Source: Limnobaculum allomyrinae
Lineage (GTDB): Bacteria > Pseudomonadota > Gammaproteobacteria > Enterobacterales > Enterobacteriaceae
Direction: 5' to 3'
Assembly (NCBI RefSeq): GCF_016649425.1
Contig: NZ_JADRCR010000002.1
Coordinates: 124,001-188,000 of the forward strand
DNA length: 64,000 nt
Shown: positions 16,001-28,000 of the stretch, in pieces
Numbering within the stretch: position 1 is the first letter of the stretch
How the letters are laid out: each line of letters begins with the position of its first letter
Made by a program: the position numbers and the translations under genes
The notes under the pieces: model-generated
Told to the model about the DNA's origin: nothing
The model's database searches: none
The model's input: the letters and a program-made list of their open reading frames with translations, nothing else

Positions 16001-19000
16001 CGCCTTCTTCTGGCAATTACATTTTTAATAACGCCCTGACCGGCACTGGTTTATTACAAGTAGGATTACTCAACGGGAATAATACATTCCAGTTCAGTAG
16101 TGGAGCCGGTAATGCGTTTGCCGGTACGGTACAACTGGGCAACAGCAGTTTTGCGTTGTCCGCTAACAACACCACCGCATTAACCAATGCCACCTTACAG
16201 CTGGATAGCGGAAGCACGACTTCAGTTGGAAGCGGTACCCAAAATATCGGTGGATTGACCTTAAACGGCGGTTCACTGATTTTTGATAATCTGTCGACCG
16301 GGGTGATTAACACCGGAGCGCTAACGCTGACTTCCGGAAACGTCGCTATTGACCCCAGTGCGATTACCAATATTAGCGGTAATATTTTGGGGCAGGATGA
16401 CGGCGTTGATTTTCGCTTAATCACTGCCAGTAGTGTATCCGGCAGTGCAGCAAATCTGACGTTAACCGATCTTTCCGGTAATCCAGTAGTTGAGACCGCG
16501 GATGTTATTCAGAATAGCAATCTGGTTGCTATTGGCTCTTATGATTTTGCCCTGGGCAATGACGCAACGGGGCTTTATACCCGTTACTCATTGTCACAGC
16601 TGGATTTGCAAAATGGGCAGACGTTAACGCTATCCGGCGATTCAACAACGCCAACAGGCATGGACGAACTGCACGCCAAAATCACCGGTACCGGTAGTCT
16701 GTTAATCAATGCAACCAACAGTATTACGCTGAATAATCTGGCGAATGATTATAGTGGTGCAACGACGGTAGGTACCGGCACTCTGATCGCAGGTAGCAAT
16801 AATGCGTTGGGTAATACCAGCGATCTGATTATCAATAGCGGTGCAACGGCTAATCTGAATGGTAAAACTCAAACCATAGGCTCGCTGAATGGTGCAGGTA
16901 GTTTGAATGTTAATGCCGGTGACTTAGCCATTACCGGCGGCGGTATTTTTGACGGTGTTATCAGCGGTAGCGCGGGTAATATGACCCTTCAGGGGGGAAC
17001 CCTGTTATTAACCGGCAATAACAGCTATACCGGCACCACAAATATTAATAGCGGTTCGATTCTGCAAGTAGGTAATGGTGGAACCACGGGTGATTATGCC
17101 GGCAACATTGCCAACAACGGACAGGTGATTTTTAACCGCAATAATGCATCGACTTATGCCGGTACTCTCAGCGGTAGCGGTAGTCTGACGCAAAATGGCT
17201 CCGGCGCTCTGACCCTGAGTGGTGTAAATACCTATCAGGGAGGCAGCACGATTAACTCTGGTACGCTGGTGGCTACGCAGGGTAGCGCTTTGGGAACTGG
17301 CATAGTAAACAATAATGCCACTCTGCAACTGGATTTTGCCACCAACAGCACGTTGAGTAACATATTAAACGGTAGCGGTAGTCTGGTGAAAACCGGCACC
17401 GGTATTGCCATTCTGGACAGCCTTGGCTCCACTCAGGGTAATATTTCGGTTAATCAGGGCAGCTTAGCGTTTGCTCAGGACGGCATATTTAATGCCAGCA
17501 GTTTAACCACCGCCAATGGCGCAACCCTCGATCTGGCGGGGGAATCTATTCTGAATCTGAGCGGAGCGCTCACCCAAAACAGCACATCAGTATTAAATGT
17601 GGGGGTGGGTACCGGTCAGACAGCCATCAATGCCGATACAGCCTTGTTAGGCGGCACGCTCAATATCACCGATTTCAACGCGAATGTGCCGAATAATGCC
17701 AGTGCGTTAATCAACACAGAATTCACCGTTATCCATACCACTAACGGTATCACCAATGATTTTACTACCGTCGATCTGGGCGGAGCACAAAGCGATGTGG
17801 ATTACCTGACGCTGGCGGGGCGGGTGGTTAACGGCGTGGATTACAACGTGGGTCTTCATCTGACCTGGCAGGCCGGTGCGTTATTGGGTAACGGTATCTT
17901 TACGCTGGGTGATGCCAGCGATCTGTTTAATGTGGACGTAGTATTAGCCGATCAAACCGGGCCGTTTACCAGCGGCTGGGACGGTAAAACCCTGACTAAA
18001 GAGGGGGCGGGCACGCTTCAACTCTCCTCGGTGAATACCTATACCGGCGATACGCTGATTAACGGCGGTACCTTACAGGCAGGCATTGCCAATGCTTTTG
18101 CTACCAGTAGCAATGTGACGGTGGCCAGCGGCGGTACACTGGATCTGAACAACTTTAATCAACAGGCGAATAACCTGAGCGGAGCGGGAAGCATCACGCT
18201 GGGCAGTGCGGTCTTAACGGCGAATAACAGTACAAACAGCACCTTTGACGGCGTGATTGATGGTACGGGTAGTTTGACTAAAACCGGTACCGGAACCTTA
18301 ACGTTGGGTGGCGCTAATACCTATCAGGGTGGCAGTACCATCAGCACTGGAATACTGGCGATTACTCAGGGTGGCGCTTTGGGAACTGGCATAGTAAACA
18401 ATAATGCCACTCTGCAATTGGATTTTGCCACCAACAGCACGTTGAGTAACATCTTAAATGGTAGCGGTAATCTGGTGAAAACCGGCACCGGTATTGCCAT
18501 TCTGGACAGCCTTGGCTCCACTCAGGGCGATATTGCAGTTAATCAGGGCAGCTTAGCGTTTGTTCAGGACGGCATATTTAACGCCAGCAGTTTAACCACC
18601 GCCAATGGCGCAACCCTCGATCTGGCGGGGGAATCTATTCTGAATCTGAGCGGAGCGCTCACCCAAAACAGCACATCAGTATTAAATGTGGGGGTGGGTA
18701 CCGGTCAGACAGCCATCAATGCCGATACAGCCTCGTTAGGCGGCACGCTCAATATCACCGATTTCAACGCGAATGTGCCGAATAATGCCAGTGCGTTAAT
18801 CAACACAGAATTCACCGTTATCCATACCACTAACGGTATCACCAATGATTTTACTACCGTCGATCTGGGCGGAGCACAAAGCGATGTGGATTACCTGACC
18901 TTGGCGGGGCGGGTGGTTAACGGCGTGGATTATAACGTGGGTCTTCATCTGACCTGGCAGGCCGGTGCGTTATTGGGTAACGGTATCTTTACGCTGGGTG

Positions 19001-22000
19001 ATGCCAGCGATCTGTTTAATGTGGACGTAGTATTAGCCGATCAAACCGGGCCGTTTACCAGCGGCTGGGACGGTAAAACCCTGACTAAAGAGGGGGCGGG
19101 CACGCTTCAACTCTCCTCGGTGAATACCTATACCGGCGATACGCTGATTAATGGCGGTACCTTACAGGCAGGTATTGCCAATGCTTTTGCCACCAGTAGC
19201 AATGTGACGGTGGCCAGCGGCGGTACACTGGATCTGAACAACTTTAACCAACAGGCGAATAACCTGAGCGGAGCGGGAAGCATCACGCTGGGCAGTGCAG
19301 TATTAACCGCCAACAACAGTGCCGATACCGCTTTTGATGGCGTGATTAGCGGAACCGGCAGCCTGATTAAAACCGGCACGGGTGCTTTGACTCTGAGTGG
19401 TGTGAATACTTATCAGGGGGAGAGCACTATCAGCAGTGGTACGCTGGTAGCGACTCAGGGGGGAGCACTGGGAAGCGGCACCGTTAATAACGCCGGTACC
19501 CTGGAGCTGAATTTTGCCAGCGACAGTGCCTTGAGCAATATTCTGAGCGGTAGCGGCAGTCTGGTAAAAACCGGCGCTGGAGTTGCTACATTAAGCGGAG
19601 CCGGCTCAAGTCAGGGGACGATTAATGTTAATCAGGGCGGCTTAAATTTCGCTCAGAACGGCGTTTTTAATGGTGTAAATCTGACCACTGACAGCGGCGC
19701 TGCAACCTCTGTTTCGGCTAACTCTTCACTTAATCTCAGCGGTGCGCTGACTCAAAGCAGCGGTTCAACGCTAAATATCAATACAGGAACCGTAGAGCCA
19801 TCAATTACCGCAGATAACGCATCGTTGGATGGAACCCTTAATGTCACGGGTCTTACGGTCAACGCGCCCGCCAGTGCCAGTGCCCTAACCAGCACCGAGT
19901 TCACCGTTATTCATACAACCAACGGCATCACTAATGACTTTACTACCGTTGATTTGGGGGGCGCACAAAGCGATGTGGATTACCTGACGCTGGCGGGTCG
20001 GGTAGTTAACGGCGTGGATTACAACGTGGGCTTTGGCCTGACCTGGCTGGCAGGTGCTGCGTTAGGCGATGGTACCTTTACCCTGAGCGATGCCAGCGAT
20101 CTGTTTAATGTAGACGTGGTACTGGCCGATCAAACCGGGCCATTTACCAGCAACTGGGACGGCAAGAGCCTGACCAAAGAAGGGCTGGGCACCTTACAGC
20201 TCTCATCAGTAAACACTTATACCGGCAGCACGCTGGTGAATGGCGGTACCTTACAAACCGGTATCGCCAATGCCTTTGCCACCAGCAGTGATGTGACCGT
20301 CGCCGGCGGTGCCACGCTGGATCTGAACAACTTTGCTCAACAGGCCAATAACCTGAGCGGCGCAGGCAGCATTTTATTAGGCAGCGCGGCGTTAACCGCC
20401 AACAACAGCGCGGATACCACCTTTAGCGGGGTGATTGATGGTACCGGCAGCCTGAGCAAAACCGGAACTGGAGCACTAACCTTAAGCGGGGTGAACATTT
20501 ATCAGGGGGGCAGTACCCTCAGTGGCGGTAGATTGATTGCGACCAACGGTTTAGCGTTGGGGAGTGGCGATATTGATAATAACGCTACGCTGGAGCTGAA
20601 TTTTGCCAGCGATAGTGAGTTGGATAATCTGTTGAGCGGCAGTGGTAGTCTGGTGAAAACCGGCGTCGGTATCGCGACATTAAGCAGCGCTGGCTCAAAT
20701 CAAGGCGCAATGAGTGTCGATCAGGGCACCTTGAGTTTCACTCAAAATGGCGCGTTTGGCGCGACCAGCCTGACTACCGCCAATGGCGCCAGCACTTCGC
20801 TGGCGGGTGAGTCGGTTCTGAACCTGAGCGGTGCATTAACTCAAAACAACAGTGCAATATTAAATGTGGTGGTGGGTAATGGTGTAACCGCAGTAAACGC
20901 AGACACTGCCTCATTAGGCGGTACCCTTAACATCACCGGTTTTAATACCACCTTGCCAAACAGTGCCAGTGCCTTAACCAGCACTGAGTTTACCGTCATT
21001 CATACCGTTAATGGCATCACCAATGATTTTGCGCTGGTGGATTTAGGCGGCGCTGAAAGTGATGTGGATTATCTGGCCTTAGCAGGCCGGGTAGTTAACG
21101 GCATAGATTATAACGTCGGCTTTGGCCTGACCTGGCTGGCCGGTACCTCTTTAGGTAACGGTACCTTCACGCTGACTAACGCCAGCGATCTGTTTAATGT
21201 CGATGTGGTATTAGCGGATCAAACCGGGCCATTTACCAGCAACTGGGACGGTAAAAGCCTGACCAAAGAAGGACTGGGCACCTTACAACTCTCTTCGGTG
21301 AATACTTACACCGGCAGTACCCTGATTAATGCGGGTACCTTACAAACCGGTATCGCTAATGCCTTTGCCACCAGCAGTAATGTTACTGTGGGGGGGAGTG
21401 CCACGCTGGATCTGAACGGCTTTAATCAGCAGGCGAATAACCTCAGTGGAGGCGGTAGCATCCTGTTAGGCAGCGCTGAGTTAATGGCTAATAACAGTGC
21501 GGATACTACCTTCAGCGGTGTGATTGATGGTACCGGCAGTCTGAGTAAAACCGGCACCGGTACACTGACCTTAAGCGGTGAGAGTATCTATGAGGGTGGT
21601 AGCAGTATCAGCGCAGGCAAATTAATTGCAACACAGGGTAATGCGCTGGGTACGGGTAATATCAGTAATAATGCAACTCTGGAGTTAAATTTCCTGACAG
21701 ACAGCACACTGAGTAATCTTTTGTCGGGCAGCGGAACTCTGGTTAAAAGTGGTGCAGGCATGGCGACGCTGAACGCGGTTGGCTCTGCACAGGGTGATGT
21801 TGAGGTTAATAGTGGTACTCTGAATCTTGTCCAAACAGGAGCGTTTAACGCTGCAAACCTCACCACCGCAACGAATGCCACTACAATGCTGGCGGCGAAT
21901 GCCACATTGAACTTGAGTGGAGCATTAACACAAAATACCGATTCAACTTTAGATGTTACGCTGGGAATAGATTATCCAATCATCAGTGCGGCTACTGCCG

Positions 22001-25000
22001 TTTTGGATGGTTCACTTAACGTATCCGGTCTGGATACCAGCGTTATACCGGCCAATGCCAGCGGTCTGGCTGGCAGTAATTTCACCATTATTCACACCAC
22101 CGGTGGAATTAGCGGTGACTTTAGTTCTGTTGATCTGGGTAGCGCCAGCAGCAGTGTGGACTACCTGACTCTGGCAGGACGAATTGTTGGCGGAGTGGAC
22201 TACAATGTCGGCTTAGGCCTGACCTGGCTGGCCGGTACCTCTTTAGGTAACGGTACCTTCACGCTGACTAACGCCAGCGATCTGTTTAATGTGGACGTAG
22301 TACTGGCAGACCAAACCGGGCCATTTACCAGCAACTGGGACGGCAAGAGCCTGACCAAAGCCGGACTGGGCACCTTACAGCTCTCCTCCGTAAACACTTA
22401 CACCGGCAGTACCCTGATTAATGCCGGTACGCTGCAAACCGGTATCGCCAATGCCTTTGCCACCAGCAGTGATGTGACGGTGGCCGGCGGTGCCACGCTG
22501 GATCTGAACAACTTTGATCAACAGGCCAATAACCTGAGCGGCGCAGGCAGCATTTTATTAGGCAGCGCTGAGTTGATGGCTAATAACAGCGCGGATACCA
22601 CCTTTAGCGGGGTGATTGACGGCACCGGCAGCCTGAGTAAAACCGGCACCGGTATTCTGACCTTAAGCGGCGTGAACACCTATCAGGGTGGCAGCACCCT
22701 CAGCGCCGGTACACTGGTAGCCACTCAGGGCAGCGCGCTGGGTAGCGGCACCATTAATAACGGCGCCACGCTGGAACTGAACTTTGCCGGCGACAGCACA
22801 TTAAGCAATGTATTAAGCGGCAGCGGTAGCCTGAATAAAACCGGAGCCGGTATTGCCACCCTTAGCGGTACAGGTTCAACGCAGGGAGCGATTAACGTTA
22901 ATCAGGGCACGCTGAACTTTGCCCAGAGCGGGGTATTTAACGGCAGCAGCCTGACCACCGCCAACGATGCCGGCACCTCGGTGGCGGCGGACTCGTCGCT
23001 CAATCTGAGCGGTGCACTGACGCAAAACGCCACTTCGACGCTGAATGTCGCCGTGGGCAGCGTTCAGCCGGTGATCACCGCTGATAGCGCCGCTTTAAGC
23101 GGTACGTTGAATATCACCGGCTTTACCACCGGTGCTCCAACCAGCGCCAGCGCGTTAACCAATACCGAATTTACCGTAATTCATACCACCGGTGCCGGTG
23201 GCATTACCGGTGACTTTACCACCCTTGATTTGGGCGGTGCTGCCAGCAATGTGGATTACCTGACCTTAGCCGGTCGGGTGGTGAACAATGCAGACTATAA
23301 CGTCGGCTTCGGCCTGACCTGGCTGGCCGGTACCTCTTTAGGTAACGGTACCTTCACGCTGACTAACGCCAGCGATCTGTTTAATGTGGACGTAGTGCTG
23401 GCCGATCAAACCGGGCCATTTACCAGCAACTGGGACGGCAAGAGCCTGACCAAAGCCGGACTGGGCACCTTACAGCTCTCATCCGTAAACACTTACACCG
23501 GCAGTACCCTGATTAATGCCGGTACGCTGCAAACCGGTATCGCCAATGCCTTTGCCACCAGCAGTGATGTGACAGTGGCCGGCGGTGCCACGCTGGATCT
23601 GAACAACTTTGCTCAACAGGCCAATAACCTGAGCGGCGCAGGCAGCATTTTATTAGGCAGCGCTGAGTTGATGGCTAATAACAGTGCGGATACCACCTTT
23701 AGCGGGGTGATTGACGGCACCGGCAGCCTGAGTAAAACCGGCACCGGTATCCTGACCTTAAGCGGTGTGAACACCTATCAGGGTGGCAGCACGCTTAGCG
23801 CCGGTACACTGGTAGCCACTCAGGGCAGCGCATTGGGTACCGGCACCATTGATAACGGCGCCACGCTGGAACTGAACTTTGCCGGCGACAGCACATTAAG
23901 CAATGTATTAAGCGGCAGCGGTAGCCTGAATAAAACCGGAGCCGGTATTGCCACCCTTAGCGGTACAGGTTCAACGCAGGGAGCGATTAACGTTAATCAG
24001 GGCACACTGAACTTTGCCCAGAGCGGGGTATTTAACGGCAGCAGCCTGACCACCGCCAATGGTGCCGGCACTTCGGTGGCGGCGGACTCGTCGCTCAATC
24101 TGAGCGGTGCACTGACGCAGAACGCCACCTCGACGCTGAATGTCGCCGTGGGCAGCGTTCAGCCGGTGATCACCGCTGATAGCGCCGCCTTAAGCGGTAC
24201 GTTGAATATCACCGGCTTTACCACCGGTGCTCCAACCAGCGCCAGCGCGTTAACCAATACCGAATTTACCGTAATTCATACCACCGGTGCCGGTGGCATT
24301 ACCGGTGACTTTACCACCCTTGATTTGGGCGGTGCTGCCAGCAATGTGGATTACCTGACCTTAGCCGGTCGGGTGGTGAACAATGCAGACTATAACGTCG
24401 GCTTCGGCCTGACCTGGCTGGCCGGTACCTCGCTGGGCAACGGTACCTTCACGCTGGCCAATGCCGGTGACCTGTTTAATGTGGACGTGGTACTGGCCGA
24501 TCAAACCGGGCCATTTACCAGCAACTGGGACGGCAAGAGCCTGACCAAAGCCGGACTGGGCACCTTACAGCTCTCATCCGTAAACACCTACACCGGCAGT
24601 ACCCTGATTAATGCCGGTACGCTGCAAACCGGTATCGCCAATGCCTTTGCCACCAGCAGTGATGTGACGGTGGCCGGCGGTGCCACGCTGGATCTGAACA
24701 ACTTTGATCAGTTAGTCAATAATCTGAGTGGCAGTGGTCATATTACCTTAGGTACTGCGGCACTGACTGCCAACAACAGTGCCAATACTCAGTTTAGTGG
24801 GGATATCAGCGGCAATGGACGTGTAATTAAAGATGGAAGCAGTAGTCTGACCCTCAGTGGCGTCAATACGTATACTGGCGGTAGCAGTCTTAATACCGGA
24901 ACGACCATTATTACTCAGGGGCAGGCATTAGGCAGTGGTACCGTGACCAACCATGCAACGCTGGAGTTAAACTTCGCCAGTGATAGCACGTTAAGTAATG

Positions 25001-28000
25001 TGTTAAGCAGCAATGGCAGTCTGAATAAAACCGGTAGTGGTACGGCAACATTGAATGGTGCAGGCTCGACTCAGGGAGCAATCAGTGTCACTCAGGGGAC
25101 GCTGAACTTTGCTCAGAGTGGTGATTTCAATGGTGGCAGTTTAACCACCAGTAATGGCGCAACCACCTCACTGGCTGAAGACAGCACGTTAAACCTCAGC
25201 GGTGCGCTGGTTCAGAATAGTGGTTCAACATTGTCGGTTCTGTTGGGAACCACTCAACCGGTGATTCAGGCGGATACCTCCACACTGAGCGGAACACTGA
25301 AAGTCATTGGTATCGATGCTGATGCCGATCCGGCTAAGGCCAGCGATCTGCCTAATACACAGTTCACTATTATTCATACTAACAACGGTATCACTGGTGA
25401 TTTCACCAACGTAGATCTGAACGGTGTCTCCAGTACAGTCGATTATCTGACAGTGAGTGCCGGCAAGAGTGTAGACAATAAGGACTATAACGTTGGTTAT
25501 GGCTTGACCTGGTTAGCCGGTACAACTTTAGGTAATGGTACCTTTACCTTAGTTAATGCCAACGATACGTTTAATGTGGATATTGTTCTGGCTGATCAAA
25601 CAGGTTCAAGTACCGGATGGAATGGACAGAGTCTGACAAAAGAAGGTGATGGAACACTGATATTGTCGTCTGTTAATACCTATACCGGTAATACATTGAT
25701 TAATCATGGCACTTTACAGACAGGCATGGCGAATGCATTTGCTGATAGTGCCAACGTTGTTATTGGTAATGAGGGCATCCTGAGTCTGAATGGTTTTGAC
25801 CAGCTAGCCAATAACCTGAGTGGTAACGGTGGTGTCCTGTTGGGCAATAGCGATTTAACCGTTAATAGTCTGACAGATACTACGTTTACCGGTTCTATCA
25901 GTGGTAATGGTGGATTGATTAAATCCGGTGCTGAGACTTTCACCCTGAGTGGCGTTAACTTCTATAGCGGTTCTACTACCATTAATCAGGGGCGTTTGGT
26001 GGGTACCCGGGCAGAGGCTCTGGGTCTGTCAGAGATTAATAACAGTGCTGAGCTTGAGTTAGCATTCGCCCAGAACAACACCCTGAATAATCAGTTAAAC
26101 GGTAGCGGTGAACTGATTAAAACCGGTGCGGGTACAGCGACATTAACCAATACGAGCTCATCTCAGGGTCGCGTTTCGGTTGATGAGGGAACCCTCAAAC
26201 TGGCGCAACATGGTGCGTTTAATGCTGGTGATTATCTGACTTCCGAGGGGGCTACTACTTCTATGGCAGCAGATGCATCGCTGGTCGTTGCCAATCAGTT
26301 TAAATCGGAAGGAACGCTGGAAGTGGTTGCCGGTAATACCTCTCCGGTAGTGACAGCGGATACCGCAGCGCTTGGTAGTAACTCAATTTTCAATCTGTCC
26401 GGCTACTCAGCGCCGGAAAGCACCAGTGCCAGCCAGTTAGCTTATAACCAATTTATGGTAATTAGTACCTCGGCACCAGGCAATCTGACCGGTGACTTTG
26501 CTTCATTTAACTTAGGTGGTGCTTCCAGCCCGGTAGACTATCTGTCGATGACCGCAATTCATGACAACCAGAATTACAGTATTGGTCTGGCGCTGTCCTG
26601 GTACGGCGCATACAGTGCAACACCTGAACGTGCTCACGGCACTTTCACTTTAAGTGGCGCCAATGAGTATTTCGATCTGGATGTGGTGTTGGCTGATGAA
26701 GCAGCAAATGCTGCCACCGGTTGGGATGGTAAGACCCTGACCAAAGCGGGAGCGGGTACACTGCAACTATCTAAAGCCAATAGCTATACCGGAGCCACTT
26801 TGATTAACGGTGGTACGTTACTGGCCGGAAATACCAATATTATTGCCAATAGTTCAAGGCTTACGGTAACCGAGGGAGCGACCTTCGATCTGAATCACTT
26901 CGATCAACAGGTTAATAACCTTAACGGCGGCGGAAATGTAGTATTGGGAGAGGCTTCCCTGACCACCAATCACAACGAAGACAGTACCTTTAGCGGTGTG
27001 GTAAGTGGTGCGGGCGGTCTGAATAAAACCGGGAATAATACGCTGCTGTTAACCGGAGATAACAGTTATGTAGGTGGTACCACCATCTCCAGCGGAACCT
27101 TGCAACTGGGTAATGGTGGTACCAGCGGTAGCGTTATAGGAAATATCACCGATAACGGAACATTAGTCTTCGACCGCAGTAACGACCATTTGTATAACGG
27201 CATTATTAGCGGAAGCGGCAATGTGATTCAGCAAGGCTCTGGTACGCTGTTTATCGATAATAACCAGACTTATCAGGGAACCACGGATGTTAATGCGGGG
27301 GCACTGGTTCTGCTTAAAGATTCCGTGCTGGCAAGCATCAATACGGTTACGGTAGCTACAGGGGCTGAACTGGGTGGTTACGGTGGCGTCAACGGTAGCG
27401 TGGTTAATAATGGTCTGTTGGCCGTAGCGGATGCCGCAGTTGGGTTTGTTGATGCACCGGCAGGTAATTTCACTATCGGCGGAAATCTGACCAACTCTGG
27501 TGAAGTTCGCATGGCAAGCCCGGATCCTCGTAGCCAGTTAATTGTTAAAGGAAACTATATTGGTAATAACGGGTTACTCACTTTAAGTACTATTTTAGGC
27601 GGAGATAATTCAACCACCGATAGATTGATAGTGAGTGGTGATACCTCTGGTACCACGCGTCTGGTGGTGAACAATTCCGGCGGAGCCGGAGCACAAACGG
27701 TGAATGGTATTGAGGTGGTCAGCGTTGGCGGCCAATCTAACGGTCAGTTTACGCTGGCGAATCGCGTGGTTGCCGGTGCTTATGATTACAGCCTGTATCA
27801 GGGGCTACCTGATGCAGCAAATGGCAACTGGTATTTGCGTTCACAGGGGCCAGGGGAAGCGCCACAATGGCGTCCGGAAGCGGGTATCTATCTGGCGAAC
27901 CAGTCAATTATTAGCCAGTTGCAGATGCAAACACTGTTTGATCGTCAGGGTAGTCAGTTCAGAAGTGCCGACAGCAGTAGCTGGGGGCGTATCGTCGGAG

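Noticed and set aside
17200-27000. Repeats considered as CRISPR or as separate duplicated genes
   Set aside because: The units are 1.09 kb, contiguous and in one open frame coding for autotransporter passenger modules; there are no short repeat-spacer units.
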